Shown: in pieces, positions 23,637 through 35,274 of the stretch
Position numbering within the stretch: the stretch's first letter is position 1
How the letters are laid out: the number at the start of each line of letters is the position of its first letter
Source of the DNA: Acanthosoma haemorrhoidale
Lineage: Eukaryota; Arthropoda; Insecta; Hemiptera; Acanthosomatidae
Assembly (NCBI GenBank): GCA_930367205.1
Contig: OV884015.1
Coordinates: forward strand, 37,501,288 to 37,565,287
DNA length: 64,000 nucleotides
Direction of reading: 5' to 3'
Notes under the pieces: generated by a model
What the model saw: the letters and a program-made list of their open reading frames with translations, nothing else
Databases searched by the model: none
Told to the model about the DNA's origin: nothing
Made by a program: the position numbers and the translations under genes

Positions 23637-24372
23637 AGGGAGGTAAGGAAGCGGTAAAGTCTATCATAGATTGGGGGGTGGTTAGAAGGGCAGATTACGT
23701 TAGGTAACTCTATTGTAAATTTGGGGTGGTTAGGAAGTGGTAAAGTCTATTATAGATTGGAGGGGGGAGGTTAGGAAGTGGTAAAGTCTATTATAGATTG
23801 GAGGGGGGAGGTAAGGAAGTGCTAAAGTCTATTATAGATTGGGGGTTGGTTAGGAGGGCAGATTACGTTAGGTCACTCTATTGTAAATTTGGGGTGGTTA
23901 GGAAGTGGTAAAGTCTATTATAGATTGGAGGGGGGAGTTAAGGAAGTGCTAAAGTCTATTATAGATTGGGGGTTGGTTAGGAGGGCAGATTACGTTAGGT
24001 CACTCTATTGTAAATTTGGGGTGGTTAGGAAGTGGTAAAGTCTATCATAGATTGGGGGGTGGTTAGGAGGGCAGATTACGTTAGGTCACTCTATTGTAAA
24101 TTTGGGGTGGTTAGGAAGTGGTAAAGTCTATTATAGATTGGGGGCGTGGTCAGGAAGTGGTAAAGACTATTATAGATTGGTGAGGGGTCCGTTAGGAAGG
24201 AGTAAAGACTATTATAGATTGGGGGGACCGTTAGGAAGTGGTAAAGACTATTATTGATTGGGGGGGGGCAGTTAGGAAGTGGTAAAGTCTAATAAAGAGT
24301 AGGGCTGGTTAGGAAGTAGTAAAGTCTATTATAGATTGGAGGGGGGAGGTTATGAAGTGCTAAGGTCTAGAT
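23637..24372. repeat. Two-monomer minisatellite, about 17 units
   Basis: Monomer A (about 37-42 bp) has the core GGAAGTGGTAAAGTCTATTA, then TAGATTGG and a variable G-rich end. Monomer B (48 bp) reads GGAGGGCAGATTACGTTAGG, then TCACTCTATTGTAAATTTGG. I count about 13 A units and 4 B units in the order A-B-A-A-A-B-A-A-B-A-B, then A units with more divergence (ATTATTGATT, TAATAAAGAG) toward the right end. The B units are nearly identical to each other. The repeated A-A-B and A-B blocks show amplification in multi-unit steps. G-rich runs of 5-9 recur every unit. Confidence 0.95.
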
Positions 24373-25021
24373 TTGAATATTGGAAGAGTTAATGTACGAT
24401 GAATATAGGTGGAATAGAATTGCTAAAGTTCGTGACACAGTAAGAAAAGAACGATCAAAATAAGCAGATTTGTAAGAAGAAAACTACATGTTGGAAGGTC
24501 CAGATTTGCCCATTGATGTATCCGTACATAGAAACATAAAGGCATTAAACGTAAAATATATTTTACATGAGAACAAATCGCATTAAATATCTAAGGATGG
24601 GTGACCTCATGATTTTTGTCATGAATCTAATATATACATACAAACCAAAAAACTGGTTTGAATTTTTATTTAAAATAGTTTATTTTGTTTGTCGATCCAA
24701 AGAGTAATTTATAATATTTCAATAAAATTGTTTGCATTAAAATGTATAATTTTATTATGGAAGAAAATGATCTATAATATAACTGTTTGTGCACATATTG
24801 TCCCATGGTAATCGCAGTAAATTACCACATTGCTCTAATGTCACGAACTGATAGATAAGGTATAATTGACGTGAAACGTTAAACTTCTAGAACAGAAAGG
24901 AATATGACAGTCACGTGCCAAGAGAAAAGTAATTAAAATCTATGTAATCTTCTCAAAATAAAATATATGTTCCAAAATAGAAGGAAATGTCTTTCATTAA
25001 TGGAACAAAGGACATAATGAC
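24373..25021. other. AT-rich, nothing recognised
   Basis: No open frame or repeat. Confidence 0.4.
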
Positions 25022-25130
25022 GCCCAGTAGCGTTGTCCGACCGGGGTACATATTTTGGGCGTGGATTTTTTAAAAAATATTTACGTCTAAATTATATAAA
25101 AATAAACGACATAATAATGTTGTAATCAAC
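25022..25130 (+). repeat. Repeat C, copy 2
   Basis: Begins GCCCAGTAGCG, has GGGCGTGGATTTTTTAAA in the middle, shares AAATTATATAAAAATAAACG and ends in GTTGTAATCAAC. CAGTAGCG followed by a GGGG run resembles the CAGNGGCG-type end of some hAT-like DNA transposons. No matching inverted end was found. Confidence 0.65.
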
Positions 25131-26401
25131 GGAATTAATTTTGATAATAAATAGACTGGAGGACAACATTTTTATGCTTAATCGGTGAAAAAAACCGGTC
25201 CCTAGTTGTAAAAGTTTGAACTTCTAAAGAATGTACTGTTTAAAGGGCCCTTATAACCACAAGCATTTAATTTGTTAATATTATGTTTATGTTCATATTT
25301 ATGTTCAGTAAATATGTTAATAATCACTCTTAAAGCTCCTTCTTACGCCATTGAATGTCGCCAGTGAAAAGCGTGGAAGTAGAAGGTTAAGTAACTAAGT
25401 ATCTATAAGTGCAGGTACACATTCCATAGATAATTGGTTACGATAGTTTGGGAATGCCAAAACAAGTTCTAGATGCCTCGTGAACTCAGTTGGTTTTGAA
25501 CCTTGAACCAGGATTTAGCCACTTTGGAATTGGAAAAACGACACAGACTTCTCCTCTGATTGTCGTATTTTTATCGAAAAGAGAACCAATGATTTCTGTT
25601 ATTGACTTTCATCTCGAATTCTTGTTTACTATAGATACACAAAATGGTAACCACTTATAGAATTAGAGAGCAGAGCAAGAAAAATGTGAAAGAGATATCC
25701 TTGATTTGAGAGCCGTTGAAGTTATTATTATCTAAATATTCATGAATATTTTTCTTAGTATTCTCAGAAAAGCATGCAATTTTAACCTTCAATTTTTCTC
25801 GAACTATTCTGAATGCTCAAGTCCTTCAATGCGTTAACGGTCTCAAGGCGTACATTCTGTTCCCGCAAACAAACCTTGAGGGACGATCGTTGGACATATA
25901 TTAACTGTAAAAGTTAATGATGTAATAAACTATATCAGTTATTATTTTATCTTAGGCCTAGTTGCTAAACGACCAATCAAGCCTATTTTATGTACATACA
26001 GATGCGCACCTACAAACACTCGGTTTATAAATACATCACACACGCATTTTAAATTAAACTGCTTAATTTGTCTGCAAATTATAAGTTATAATCATTTAAA
26101 ACTATTAGATCTTCATCGGTGGGATGCTTTTTCCAATATGTAAAACATAAAATGAATATGCAAGGTTGTACAAATTAAAATTTTATGGATTATTTTTCTT
26201 TAAAAGCACAGTATTTTTCTTTGTCAAACAATAAAATATTATGTCCAAATATCGTAGTATTTACTTAATAAGAACCTATGGTCAAGAATGCAATATTCTT
26301 TTAAGCAAACAATTTACTGTCCATGTAATATTCGTACCAATTATTAGTATGAATAAACAAGTATAATGATATACATAATACGTGACTGGACTGAACTGAC
26401 T
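25131..26401. other. AT-rich, no gene seen
   Basis: No supported feature. Confidence 0.4.
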
Positions 26402-26610
26402 AATAAAGGTGATGGGGCTCACCTTTTTGATCAACCTTAAAACTAACTTACATACTAATTCTTAACCTAATTTTTCCCCAACAGTCTGTTGCCATCGATG
26501 CGGGAGGGGTGGTGGGGTCATAGTGTTAAACACTGGGTTTGTCAGGTGCTGCAACGAGTCAAAAAACTTAATGTGTCTCCGGCGGATGAACTCACCCACC
26601 GACGGCACAC
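26402..26610 (-). mobile_element. LINE B 3' end with stop codon and hairpin 3'UTR
   Basis: The minus strand reads VPSVGEFIRRRHIKFFDSL, then NPVFNTMTPPPLPHRWQQTV, and stops at TAA (26462-26464). This is the extreme C-terminus of a jockey-type reverse transcriptase. The following 3'UTR (AGTATGTAAGTTAGTTTTA) ends in the AAGGTGA/TCACCTT hairpin at 26406-26432. About 50 codons survive, in frame. It is 5'-truncated near 26610. Confidence 0.8.
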
Positions 26611-28000
26611 CAAGCATACTGATTTTAATCAAATTAGTATAGTTAAAAAATATTATTATTTAAATGATGTATACGCTTTTAAAAGAAATGAGAAGTGAGC
26701 AGAAATCAGCAATATGAAGTGTCATGATTAGCTTGTTGCATTTAATGTCAAAAGCCATAATTACAACCAATCTAATAGTTAGGCACTATTTATGTAAAGT
26801 TAATATTGCATAAATTGTAAATATACCAACAAGTATTATTTAGCTAATTATAAAACGCTGGGATGTAGTTATATCCATAAGAGTCGAAGAGAAAATTTAC
26901 CTAAAATTATAATTTGTATCACAAAGAATACAGAATTTCCTGGAATCATTAATATCCACTAAACAGTATGAAATCGCATATGATACGGTACTCATGGAAT
27001 TTTCCGGTTTTTGTATTTTACGTGAATAATTTCAGCGGTGAATAGTGACATTATAATGGAAAAAACACAGGACCGCATCCTCAAATATGTACAAAGTGTT
27101 TTTAAACCATTTATTTCCAATTTTCCATGTAATGAACTTAGTAATAACAACGCTGACATAAAGTGGAGAGAAGCCATTTTCCACAGCCACCAATCGCATT
27201 AGGTAATTTTTCGAGAAAAAGCTGGAAAATCCAAATCATTACCTTCCGTTAGCAAATTTTAAATGTCTTTATAATTATGATAGTGAAGTTAATAAATACA
27301 GATATATGGTACTCAAGGCAGTTAAAGTATTTAAATGTTTCGTATTTAATGCACACTAAGGTGAGTTATCTGGAACCTAATGAAAAACACACTAAAATAG
27401 AAACTTTAAAGTTTAATAATAAAATAGATTTCGGTCACCGATTATTGAGAATTCTTAAGACGGTCAGCACCATACGACACCATTTAGAAAAGCGAGAAAT
27501 TATTATTAATAAGAAAAAAACTTAATCAGGCTAAAATAGAAAGTATATCATTCCCTTGAAATGTCTCATTAGAGGACAAAGTTTTAATACAGAAATGACA
27601 TTCGTTCTACAGAAACATTCTGAATCGGTTATCGTGAAAGTGTGTACAATAAAGCAAAGTGCTTTTTCAAAATCAAAAACATCCATCAAGCCGTTCCTTA
27701 GTAAATTTGATCTTCTTAAGATAGACGTTCCGAATTAGAAATCGATTTGATTATTGCCTGAAATTTTGCAGGTAATAGTGTTTCCGATTCAAGATTTCAG
27801 AATTGGGTAGTCTAAACAGTGTTTTTCGAACTTGTAAGGTCAAAGAGAGTCAGCTTTCAAATATTGAATGTGTCAGCTATGGACCGAATTGGTGGTTCAC
27901 ACAGGCTAACATAGGAATGTGATTCACACTCAATATATACTCAAAATGGAACACAATGTTTTATTTTTTTTATCATAAATAAGTTTTAATCCTTTATCAC
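26611..28000. other. AT-rich, no gene seen
   Basis: The frames at 27277-27525 and 27556-27738 are lysine- and isoleucine-rich, as expected of chance AT-rich frames. Confidence 0.35.
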
Positions 28001-28086
28001 ACTTATCTCAATTATTTATTGCCTATTAAGTAAAGGCAGATTGTAATTTCATCATAATAAAGTTGTTATTGAAAAAAAAAAAAAAA
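28001..28086 (+). mobile_element. LINE A tail with poly(A)
   Basis: ATTTATTGCC, GGCAGATTGTAATTTC and ATAATAAAG match the family A 3' terminus. They are followed directly by 15 A (28072-28086). Only about 70 bp of element is present, so it is an extreme 5' truncation. Confidence 0.75.
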
Positions 28087-29645
28087 GTTTTTCGGCTTTT
28101 TCAGTTTCCTTTTTTATCATTTATTTTCAAAACGTTTTTCCAGCTCCGAAAAGTCATGATGTGCCAAGAATCTTAATGAATTCATCATCTCCATGATAAC
28201 ACCTAGCAATGATAATAATTTACATCAGCCTAATCAGAAGGTGTTTTAATCCTTGGAGTCAATTATCCACTAATCAATAAGGATACCATCGACTCCTCTC
28301 ACTCTAACCCAAACTTTATCTATGTGACAATAAAATATTTTGAAGTATTGCGTGCGATTCAAGTGGTTGAAGTTTTCTATTGGAACAGTTCGTGCATTTA
28401 TTGCAGTCCTATCCCACATATAAACAATTTAATGGTTTCATCGAAGTAACTGATGCTTGGATCCACTTTTAATGAAGATGTACACATTAAACGAAGTATT
28501 AAAGTAAGGTATGCTACTTCTAAAGATGACCCACTGACCGTTGACTCCTTTTGAGAAGGCCCGAACGCAGCCCGGTAGCTGGGGCTGTATAAACAACAGG
28601 TATTGTCTAGTACACAACACACCTGACACAATAGCTATAGTGCGAAGAAATGAGGCAATTATGCAAGCTTAAAGGACGTGTCCAAATATGTTGTACGACG
28701 CAGCAGAGTGCAAAAGGGGCTCAGAAGAACACCATCCAGTTTCGAAAATCGAAGTAGATGAGTTCGCAAACAATGTATCATATAAAACGAGAATAATTGG
28801 GAGAAGAACAAAAGAAAGATGAAGCGATATGACGTCAACGATGCGTGCGGAGCTGTGCCGATCCTCCATTGTCAGCCTATAATAAATACATAAAACAAAT
28901 AACAAAAGGCTTCTTATTAGTGAAAAATAAAAGTCTTACGTCCCTCTCTCCCATTCATACTAACAAAAACTAGTAAATTACTATTTGACTACGCACTACT
29001 GCCTGGGCAACGCCATGTTGATAGAGTCTTGAAGTACGGGCATTGTTTCCACAACACGTGCTCTTCCTCATAACAACATACCTTGAATCTTATTTTTCAT
29101 CTCAGGGTCACGACAAAGCGTGTACATCTTTGGAATACAACACACTGATGATAATCGTTCGGAATAAAATGGGCAACCTCAGCAGAAAATAGGCTACTTG
29201 TAAAAATATTGAGTGCTTGGGTACGATCCCCGGACCCCTACTGTTTTTTATCGTGGTTGGATTAGGACGGGGACAACTCAGGTTCGTAAGGAAAAATGAG
29301 CAGCTAGATAAGCGTTGAGTAGTTGAACTCTGCGTGGGTGTGCTAGCAAGGATATGGTTCTATATTAAGTGATCTCTCAGAATGTGCTACCCCATGGGTC
29401 TACAAACATGTGCCTCCGGGCACCATGTTGCTGTATAAACAAAAAAAAACACTATAATTATAAAAATATGTGTTTATTTATCATTCACTATCAACTTTCA
29501 ATAACTTCAAGACCCGTTTGAAAAGCTATTTGAGGGGTTTAACATCATCGAGTCATTGGTCACCTTTTTTATTAATCCTTTTACTTGCCACTTAAATGTA
29601 ACCAAACCATTGCAGTTTTTCAAGTAACAGTAGAAGAAATGGTGC
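28087..29645. other. No clear gene
   Basis: GC is slightly higher at 28400-28900, with overlapping minus-strand frames (28398-28905) of no recognised family. 29200-29400 is mixed in composition. No repeats. Confidence 0.3.
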
Positions 29646-30295
29646 TAGTAATTTGTTTTGTTTTGTTGTCATACGGAATAGAGCTATGGGGGACAGCAAA
29701 AAAGTCGAACATCAAGCGTATCCAATCCTTTCAATCAAAAGTCCTGAGAACAATAGTAAATTCCCCTTATTACGTCAGCAACAAAACCCTTCATAACGAC
29801 CTTAATATACCCTACATTCTAGAACTCATCCCTTCCAAGTTTATGAAATTCCACAGTAGCCTTTCCAACCACCCTAATACTGTAGCTCAGTCCTTGCACT
29901 GCGCCACTCATCCCTATAATCCTCCTCGGAGACTGAAACGGCAGTGGCCTCGTGACCTGCTATAAACGCGTGACAGTGGGAGTCCTGGCAATGGCCAGTT
30001 TCTCCAATCATGTCCTGAGCGTCTGTGGGTCTCGCGCTCTTGGTCAGCCTCCACTGGCTAGTATCCGGTGACGCGGCTGACGGAGGAGCGTGGGGGACTT
30101 CCCAAGACTCCGCTTTCTCTTCGCCTGTGGATTTGGGAGGTCTCTGGGCTGTCTGTAAATATTGTATGAATGAGCGAGTGAATGATGAATTCTAAATATG
30201 GTATGAATGAGAGCATTTATCTTAATTACTTATTGCCTTATAAGGCAGATTGTAATTATAGCACAATAAAGGAATATATACATTAGTAATTTGTT
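29646..30295 (+). mobile_element. LINE A, best preserved copy, with 12-bp target-site duplication
   Basis: TAGTAATTTGTT occurs at 29646-29657 and 30284-30295 and bounds a 626-bp insertion, the mark of target-primed reverse transcription. Inside, an in-frame reverse transcriptase C-terminus runs to a stop ending near 29965. It has YGIELWGTAKKSNI, RIQSFQSKVLRTIVN, YYVSNKTLHNDLNIPYI and ELIPSKFMKFH. A roughly 300-bp GC-rich 3'UTR then leads to GCCTTATAAGGC (30236-30247), AGATTGTAATTATAG and AATAAA. The 5' part, including the catalytic reverse transcriptase domain and endonuclease, is absent, so it is dead on arrival. The start codon of the open frame lies in flanking DNA. Confidence 0.93.
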
Positions 30296-30426
30296 ACCTT
30301 CAGAACGAGATTGTCCTAAGATACAATAGATCAGAATAAAACTTCTGGAATATAGTTGGGAGAAACAAATATTCATTCTTGAGAAAAGCATCATACAGGA
30401 TAAAATCAATTTTCAGTTCCACATAC

Positions 30427-30693
30427 TTTTTTTATTATGATAAAATTACAATCTGCCATATTAGGCAATAAGTAATTGTGATAAATGTTCTTATTCATAC
30501 CATGTTTACAATTTTCATTCACTCGCTCATTTGTACATTATCATCCGGAGACCTCCCAAGTCCACATGGTTGTCACCTCCCTCGCATGCGAAAAAGGAAG
30601 CGGAGTCTTGGGAAGTCCCCCACACACCTCTGTCAGCTGCGTCACTGGCTACGACCCAGTGGAAACTGACCAAGAGCGCCAGAGCCACAGGCG
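30427..30693 (-). mobile_element. LINE A 3'UTR copy facing the previous one
   Basis: The reverse complement follows the A 3'UTR from the GCGCTCTTGG region to GGCAGATTGTAATTTTATCA, then AATAAA and an A run. It is about 80 percent identical by eye to 29.99-30.28 kb. It lies tail-to-tail with that copy across a 130-150 bp spacer, making a long inverted repeat. No coding part remains. The open frames of 60-80 codons here, on both strands, are 3'UTR. Confidence 0.85.
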
Positions 30694-31420
30694 GTGGTCT
30701 GGCAAGCATTTTATAAATTATATGATGTGAAGAGGGTCCTAGAGTGAAGTCGGAACAGTTACTACAAACAGTTACTAACGGAACAAACCTATCTTTAAAG
30801 TCTAAGAAAACATTAATTATTTCTAATGTGATAGGCTTTTAACACCATCAATTCGTAACTGAAAATGACAGCTTAGAGTTGTCAAAAACGTTAGTGGTGA
30901 ATAAAAGAGATGATACGTTATCTAATGTGAAACATTATTCACAGAATGAAAAACTATTTTATGAAAATAATCAGCAATCAATGTTTTGGTAATGGTTTTA
31001 AATCATCGGCAATGAAAAATAAATGATTTCGTTTTTAACTACTATTTTTTTTTAAGTCCTTCATTTAATATATACAGATTCCACAATATGTTAAAAATTG
31101 AATGAAGTGAGAATGCAAAAGTAAAAGCAATGTCAAGGGGAAGTGAATATTACTATTCAGTGAAACTTGAAAAAAGACGGCAGATTCCGATGTCACTGAC
31201 CGAAGACAATGCCCTCGCTGCTTCTACGTGATTGTCCCGTTTACCGTTGTCTCTTCGTCCATGCTCCTCCTTCTCGTATCCAGGCTTCCCTCTTAGCTAT
31301 GACACCATGTAGAGCTCACTACTAACTATAGTCATATTTGGGGTGTTTGTTATTAGTCAAAAAATAAAAGAATTCGTCCAAAAATTTAGATCAATCGGTA
31401 CATCTGCACTGGCCGTGTAA
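30694..31420. other. No gene seen
   Basis: AT-rich, except for a GC-richer patch at 31170-31310 with no good frame. Confidence 0.35.
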
Positions 31421-32195
31421 GCCAGTTTTTTTTTGTTTTTTTTGTTTTTTTTCCCTAAGCTCTCTAGTTAGAATTTCCGGAGGAGGGACAAATACAAAAT
31501 ACTTAGGGTGATCGGATCCTTGTACTAGGAGGACCTGCTTAAAGGTGGTGTGAGAGGAGTAAGGAGTGTGGGAATCTTCGGTGGAGGTTGATTGTTACGG
31601 TACAGTGGTGAGAGTCCACTGTTGGCTGGGCCTAGAGTCTTCTCTAGGCCTGTAGTGCAGTCGTAGTTAGTCTGATATCGGTGAGGGTGCCCCTTAGAGG
31701 CTTGTTGTTGGTGGGCCAAGCGCCGTGATGTCAACCATTTGGTCTGCTTTACTCGATCTTGTGAGTTGCCATCGTGCCGGTAGCGGTGGTGGTGTCATGT
31801 CTCGGAAGAGAGGGTTTAGACTGTGCTTCATCGAGTCGAAGAACTTGATGTGACGTCGTCTGATGGCTTCGGTGATGGTGGGGAGCTCGAACTTTTCGTG
31901 CATGTTGGAAGCCTTCATTTCACGAAAAGGGGTATGCCACAGTGCCGTTCGCAGGATGTTTTTTCTGGAAGCTCTGGAGGCGAGTTTTGGTACTGGCATG
32001 TAGGAATCTAAAGAGTGGTGTCCCAAACAGTAGAGCTGGCCTCAGGACGCTCTTGTATATGAGGAGTTTCAGTCGAAGGGATATGGCCTGGCTGGTGATG
32101 AGATGCTGGAGAGAGTAGTAAGTTCTGCGGACACGTTTTAATTTCTTTTGCAAGTGTGTGCCGAACGTCGTTCTTAAGGAAGATAGCCCAGTATA
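31421..32195 (-). mobile_element. LINE B2: reverse transcriptase C-terminus, one frameshift, A-rich tail
   Basis: On the minus strand, FGTHLQKKLKRVRRTYYSL, ISLRLKLLIYKSVLRPALLF and TPLFRFLHASTKTRLQSFQ read in one frame. In the next frame come NILRTALWHTPFREM, FELPTITEAIRRRHIKFFDS and MTPPPLPARWQL. The frames switch at a run of six T (31959-31964), a simple homopolymer slip. The 3'UTR ends in GAGAGCTTAGGGAA and a tail made of A8 blocks spaced by C (31428-31450). It is related to LINE B but has a different 3'UTR and tail, also seen at 1592-1800. Confidence 0.88.
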
Positions 32196-35100
32196 ATCAA
32201 TATTAATATATATATAATAATATAAATAAATTAATATCATTAAATAGAAAGACAAGGTAGTTGACGAAAATAACCTGAGACATGAAATATTGTTACAGTG
32301 TTACACTTGAGGTTATGACGAACTAATATCAACTAATACTTGAAGAGGCTTAACGTTGTAGAGAGACAGGTGGTGTTTTATTTCTTGGTATGTGATTTGT
32401 TAAGATACTAATAATAGAAGTGTGCTAAAACAAAGTTAGTTTTGATTGTTTTGGTTAAGAATAGTAAAACGGTAATAAAAATAATCAACACGTTTTTAAA
32501 AACAACTTTCGAGAGCTAACAATAAATAGACATCTTAATAGAATAAATTTTCAACAGTTTGTTTTAGTCAATATTATAAATATTTATATTCTTTTTTTTA
32601 TTCGTCATTATAAATGAGCATTTTGAGGTTCGCCAAATTAGACAACTTCCTTGATAACACTTATTCATTAACAACATTTTTTTTTTAATGTAACAGTAGG
32701 TCAAAATAAAAATTAATTGAAGATTTCACAGATCGCTTATTAATTTCTTGTTATTGCCGTATCATATTTTGAGTCTTGTTTCTGCAAAGTTCAGATTCAA
32801 CTTCCCCCCACAACGAAACTAGACTACGAAGTCATGGATTTGTAGGCTGCGGCAAGAAAAGTTTTCTCCCTAACTTAGTTCGTACTTAAGTGGGTTGTGG
32901 GAAAAGCAGGAAATCCAATCTCATACTAATATCTTTTACTTCCTGAGACATAACCGCTGATAAATGGGTTTTTCCCTATATTAATAAGAATCGGATGAGG
33001 CTATACATAAATATATATATTATATAATAATAACAAATCATTATTACTTTTCATTAAAACAATATAATTTACATGACAATTTATATATATACGCAATATA
33101 CGTGCAATGGTGGCTTACCACCCTTCACTATTAAATTGATGAGTGGTTTATGAACAAAGTTCTAAGTGTTAGGAAAACTAACAAAACTCAACTAAATAAA
33201 AAAATAACGATTAACTTAAGATAACTTAGAATGATGAAAGAAATAATAATTTATTAAAATAAGTATGATTATCAATAATTTTAGCTTGACATGTCACACA
33301 GTATTGTAATAAAATATGTTTGGTTCTATAACGGGTGTAAATTTAATATAATTTCCAATTTCTTTACTTAGAGAACTTAAGGAGTTACGGAAATCGTAAA
33401 AAAAAAATCAATTTTTTACAAGAATACAAGAGTATTCAGTAATCCTAATTAGTAATATTCGTGGAAGATTGTTCATTGAAAGGAATATTAAATGTGTAAT
33501 ATATATTAAGATGTTTTGCGTTTTTGATTTTCCAAAATTTACCACCTGTAATTTTAATTTCATTAATTAATAATTCCAAAAATGAGAGTAAGCCAGGTGG
33601 CGTTGAAGATGGAAAGTTTAGTTCACGCCTAGCATGGGGTGAAAGTCGTACTCCTCTTCATAGTAATCGGTTATTCTTAAAATTATTGAAGAAAAGTTAT
33701 ACTACGAAATAAAGAAAATTTCAACTATTAACATAGTGGCGGGGGCCACTTCATGAAATAGCAACAAATTCTTTCTGGATTAGAAACGTTTAAGAATCGA
33801 CCACACCTTTTTTTTTTTCGTTAAATTGATTTGGCGATAATTAAGCAGTTAAAAAAATCTTTACAACGCAATACGACAATAACCTTGAGCATTAGAGGTA
33901 TTTATTTCTAAGGGAAGAAAGTTGAACTTTCGGTTTCAGTCAATTGCCGAAATTGTCACGACATCCAGTTCGAAGTTGCTGCTCTAGGATTACTGCATTG
34001 CTACAAATAACTTCAGCTCTCATGCCCTTGACTCCGTTCACACGAATTTCTCATTATATTCAACAGAATTTGAAATGAAATGATGAGTGATGAATGAGAC
34101 ATAGAAACGATATTCTGTAGTTATCACTATTTTTTTCGGGTAACTACAAATAGACAATACAATCTGCCTGTTAAATATTCAATTATACATAACAATTATT
34201 ATCGACCTGGATAGTGATTTGAATTATTTTTATTTATGTGTAACGGCGTGTGTTTAAATATTTACAATAACATGAACATGTAAACAAGTTATAAGGCGTA
34301 TAACGTGATTGGAAAAGCTTTTTTTCAAGTAATTTCTTGACCTAGAACTTCTCAGGCTTGCTTTATTTGTAGTGAAAAAAACTAAGCATTTTAAATGTAG
34401 AATACTTGTTTGAGGCTATTTTTTAAGTGACCTGGTTTGCCGTGTTCCTTGGAGCGACTCATTAGCTATCTTATTAACTTTATTCTCTAGAGAATCGCTG
34501 AATTTATTTTTTGTTTGTCTAATGCCTTCTTCATACCCTCTTAAGCAGATTGTGATTTATTTTTGTAAATAAATGTAACATAAGATGAAATAAAGAAATT
34601 CCCTATCTCTCAAACTCGAATAGCGTATAAGCTGGGGTTTAAGGATAAATTAGCGAAACTTGTAATGTTTTTCATTGTGCTATATTGAATCAGGAAGATG
34701 TTCTGAAATACTGTGGAATATACCATTATTTTTTTATGGCCCCTATGGCTTACATCAAAGTGCCATGTTGTGGGTTCGCTAATTTAATGAATTGGTTGAT
34801 TCACAACTTAAGTGCTCTCAATAATGAATCAAGATAATGAATGACAATCGTTGGTCGTTCCACTGTTACACATCCCACCAAATGGATGCAGTTGGCATTG
34901 GTGTGTCTTTTTTCGGGCAGCAGAGAAAGAACGTTACCTGAAGCTGATTGAGTTCGGAAGACTGCGGCATGCCAAGGTGCGCAAACGCTGCACCGAGTGA
35001 CCTACTCACATGTCGACACACTGCCTCGCACCGGCCTTGGGCAGAGCCTAGTGTTTGTTTTTTTTTCTTTCATGGACTCTCAGTCAGTCAGCAGTCACTG

Positions 35101-35274
35101 TTCATTCTCAGGGCACACAATGCTAATCCTCTAATCTATGTTATTATTTCCTTTTTCATCTACGCGCGTACACAACAGGTCTTAATGTAATAGCTATGCA
35201 ACAATAGGACAGTGTTTGATTAAGCCTAGTAACTAGCAGAGATCTAAAAGGATCAGTGACTCGCCAAATATTGT
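32196..35274. other. AT-rich; GC-richer patch at 34.85-35.10 kb
   Basis: 32196-34840 is AT-rich with TATATA runs (32205, 33010) and no gene. A LINE A tail-like AAGCAGATTGTGATT at 34543 is too short to call. The patch at 34850-35100 has a frame from 34948 that ends in a poly-T-derived phenylalanine run, so I do not call it. Confidence 0.35.

Noticed and set aside
30478..30730. Four overlapping frames of 60-81 codons
   Set aside because: All lie inside the LINE A 3'UTR, which is GC-rich and has few stops by composition.
31525..31734. Proline-rich frame on the minus strand
   Set aside because: It overlaps the end of the LINE B2 coding region and its 3'UTR in a different frame; it is a shadow.
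34500..34600. Possible LINE A tail (AAGCAGATTGTGATT, AATAAA)
   Set aside because: Only about 15 bases match and the GCCTTATAAGGC core is not in place; too weak.
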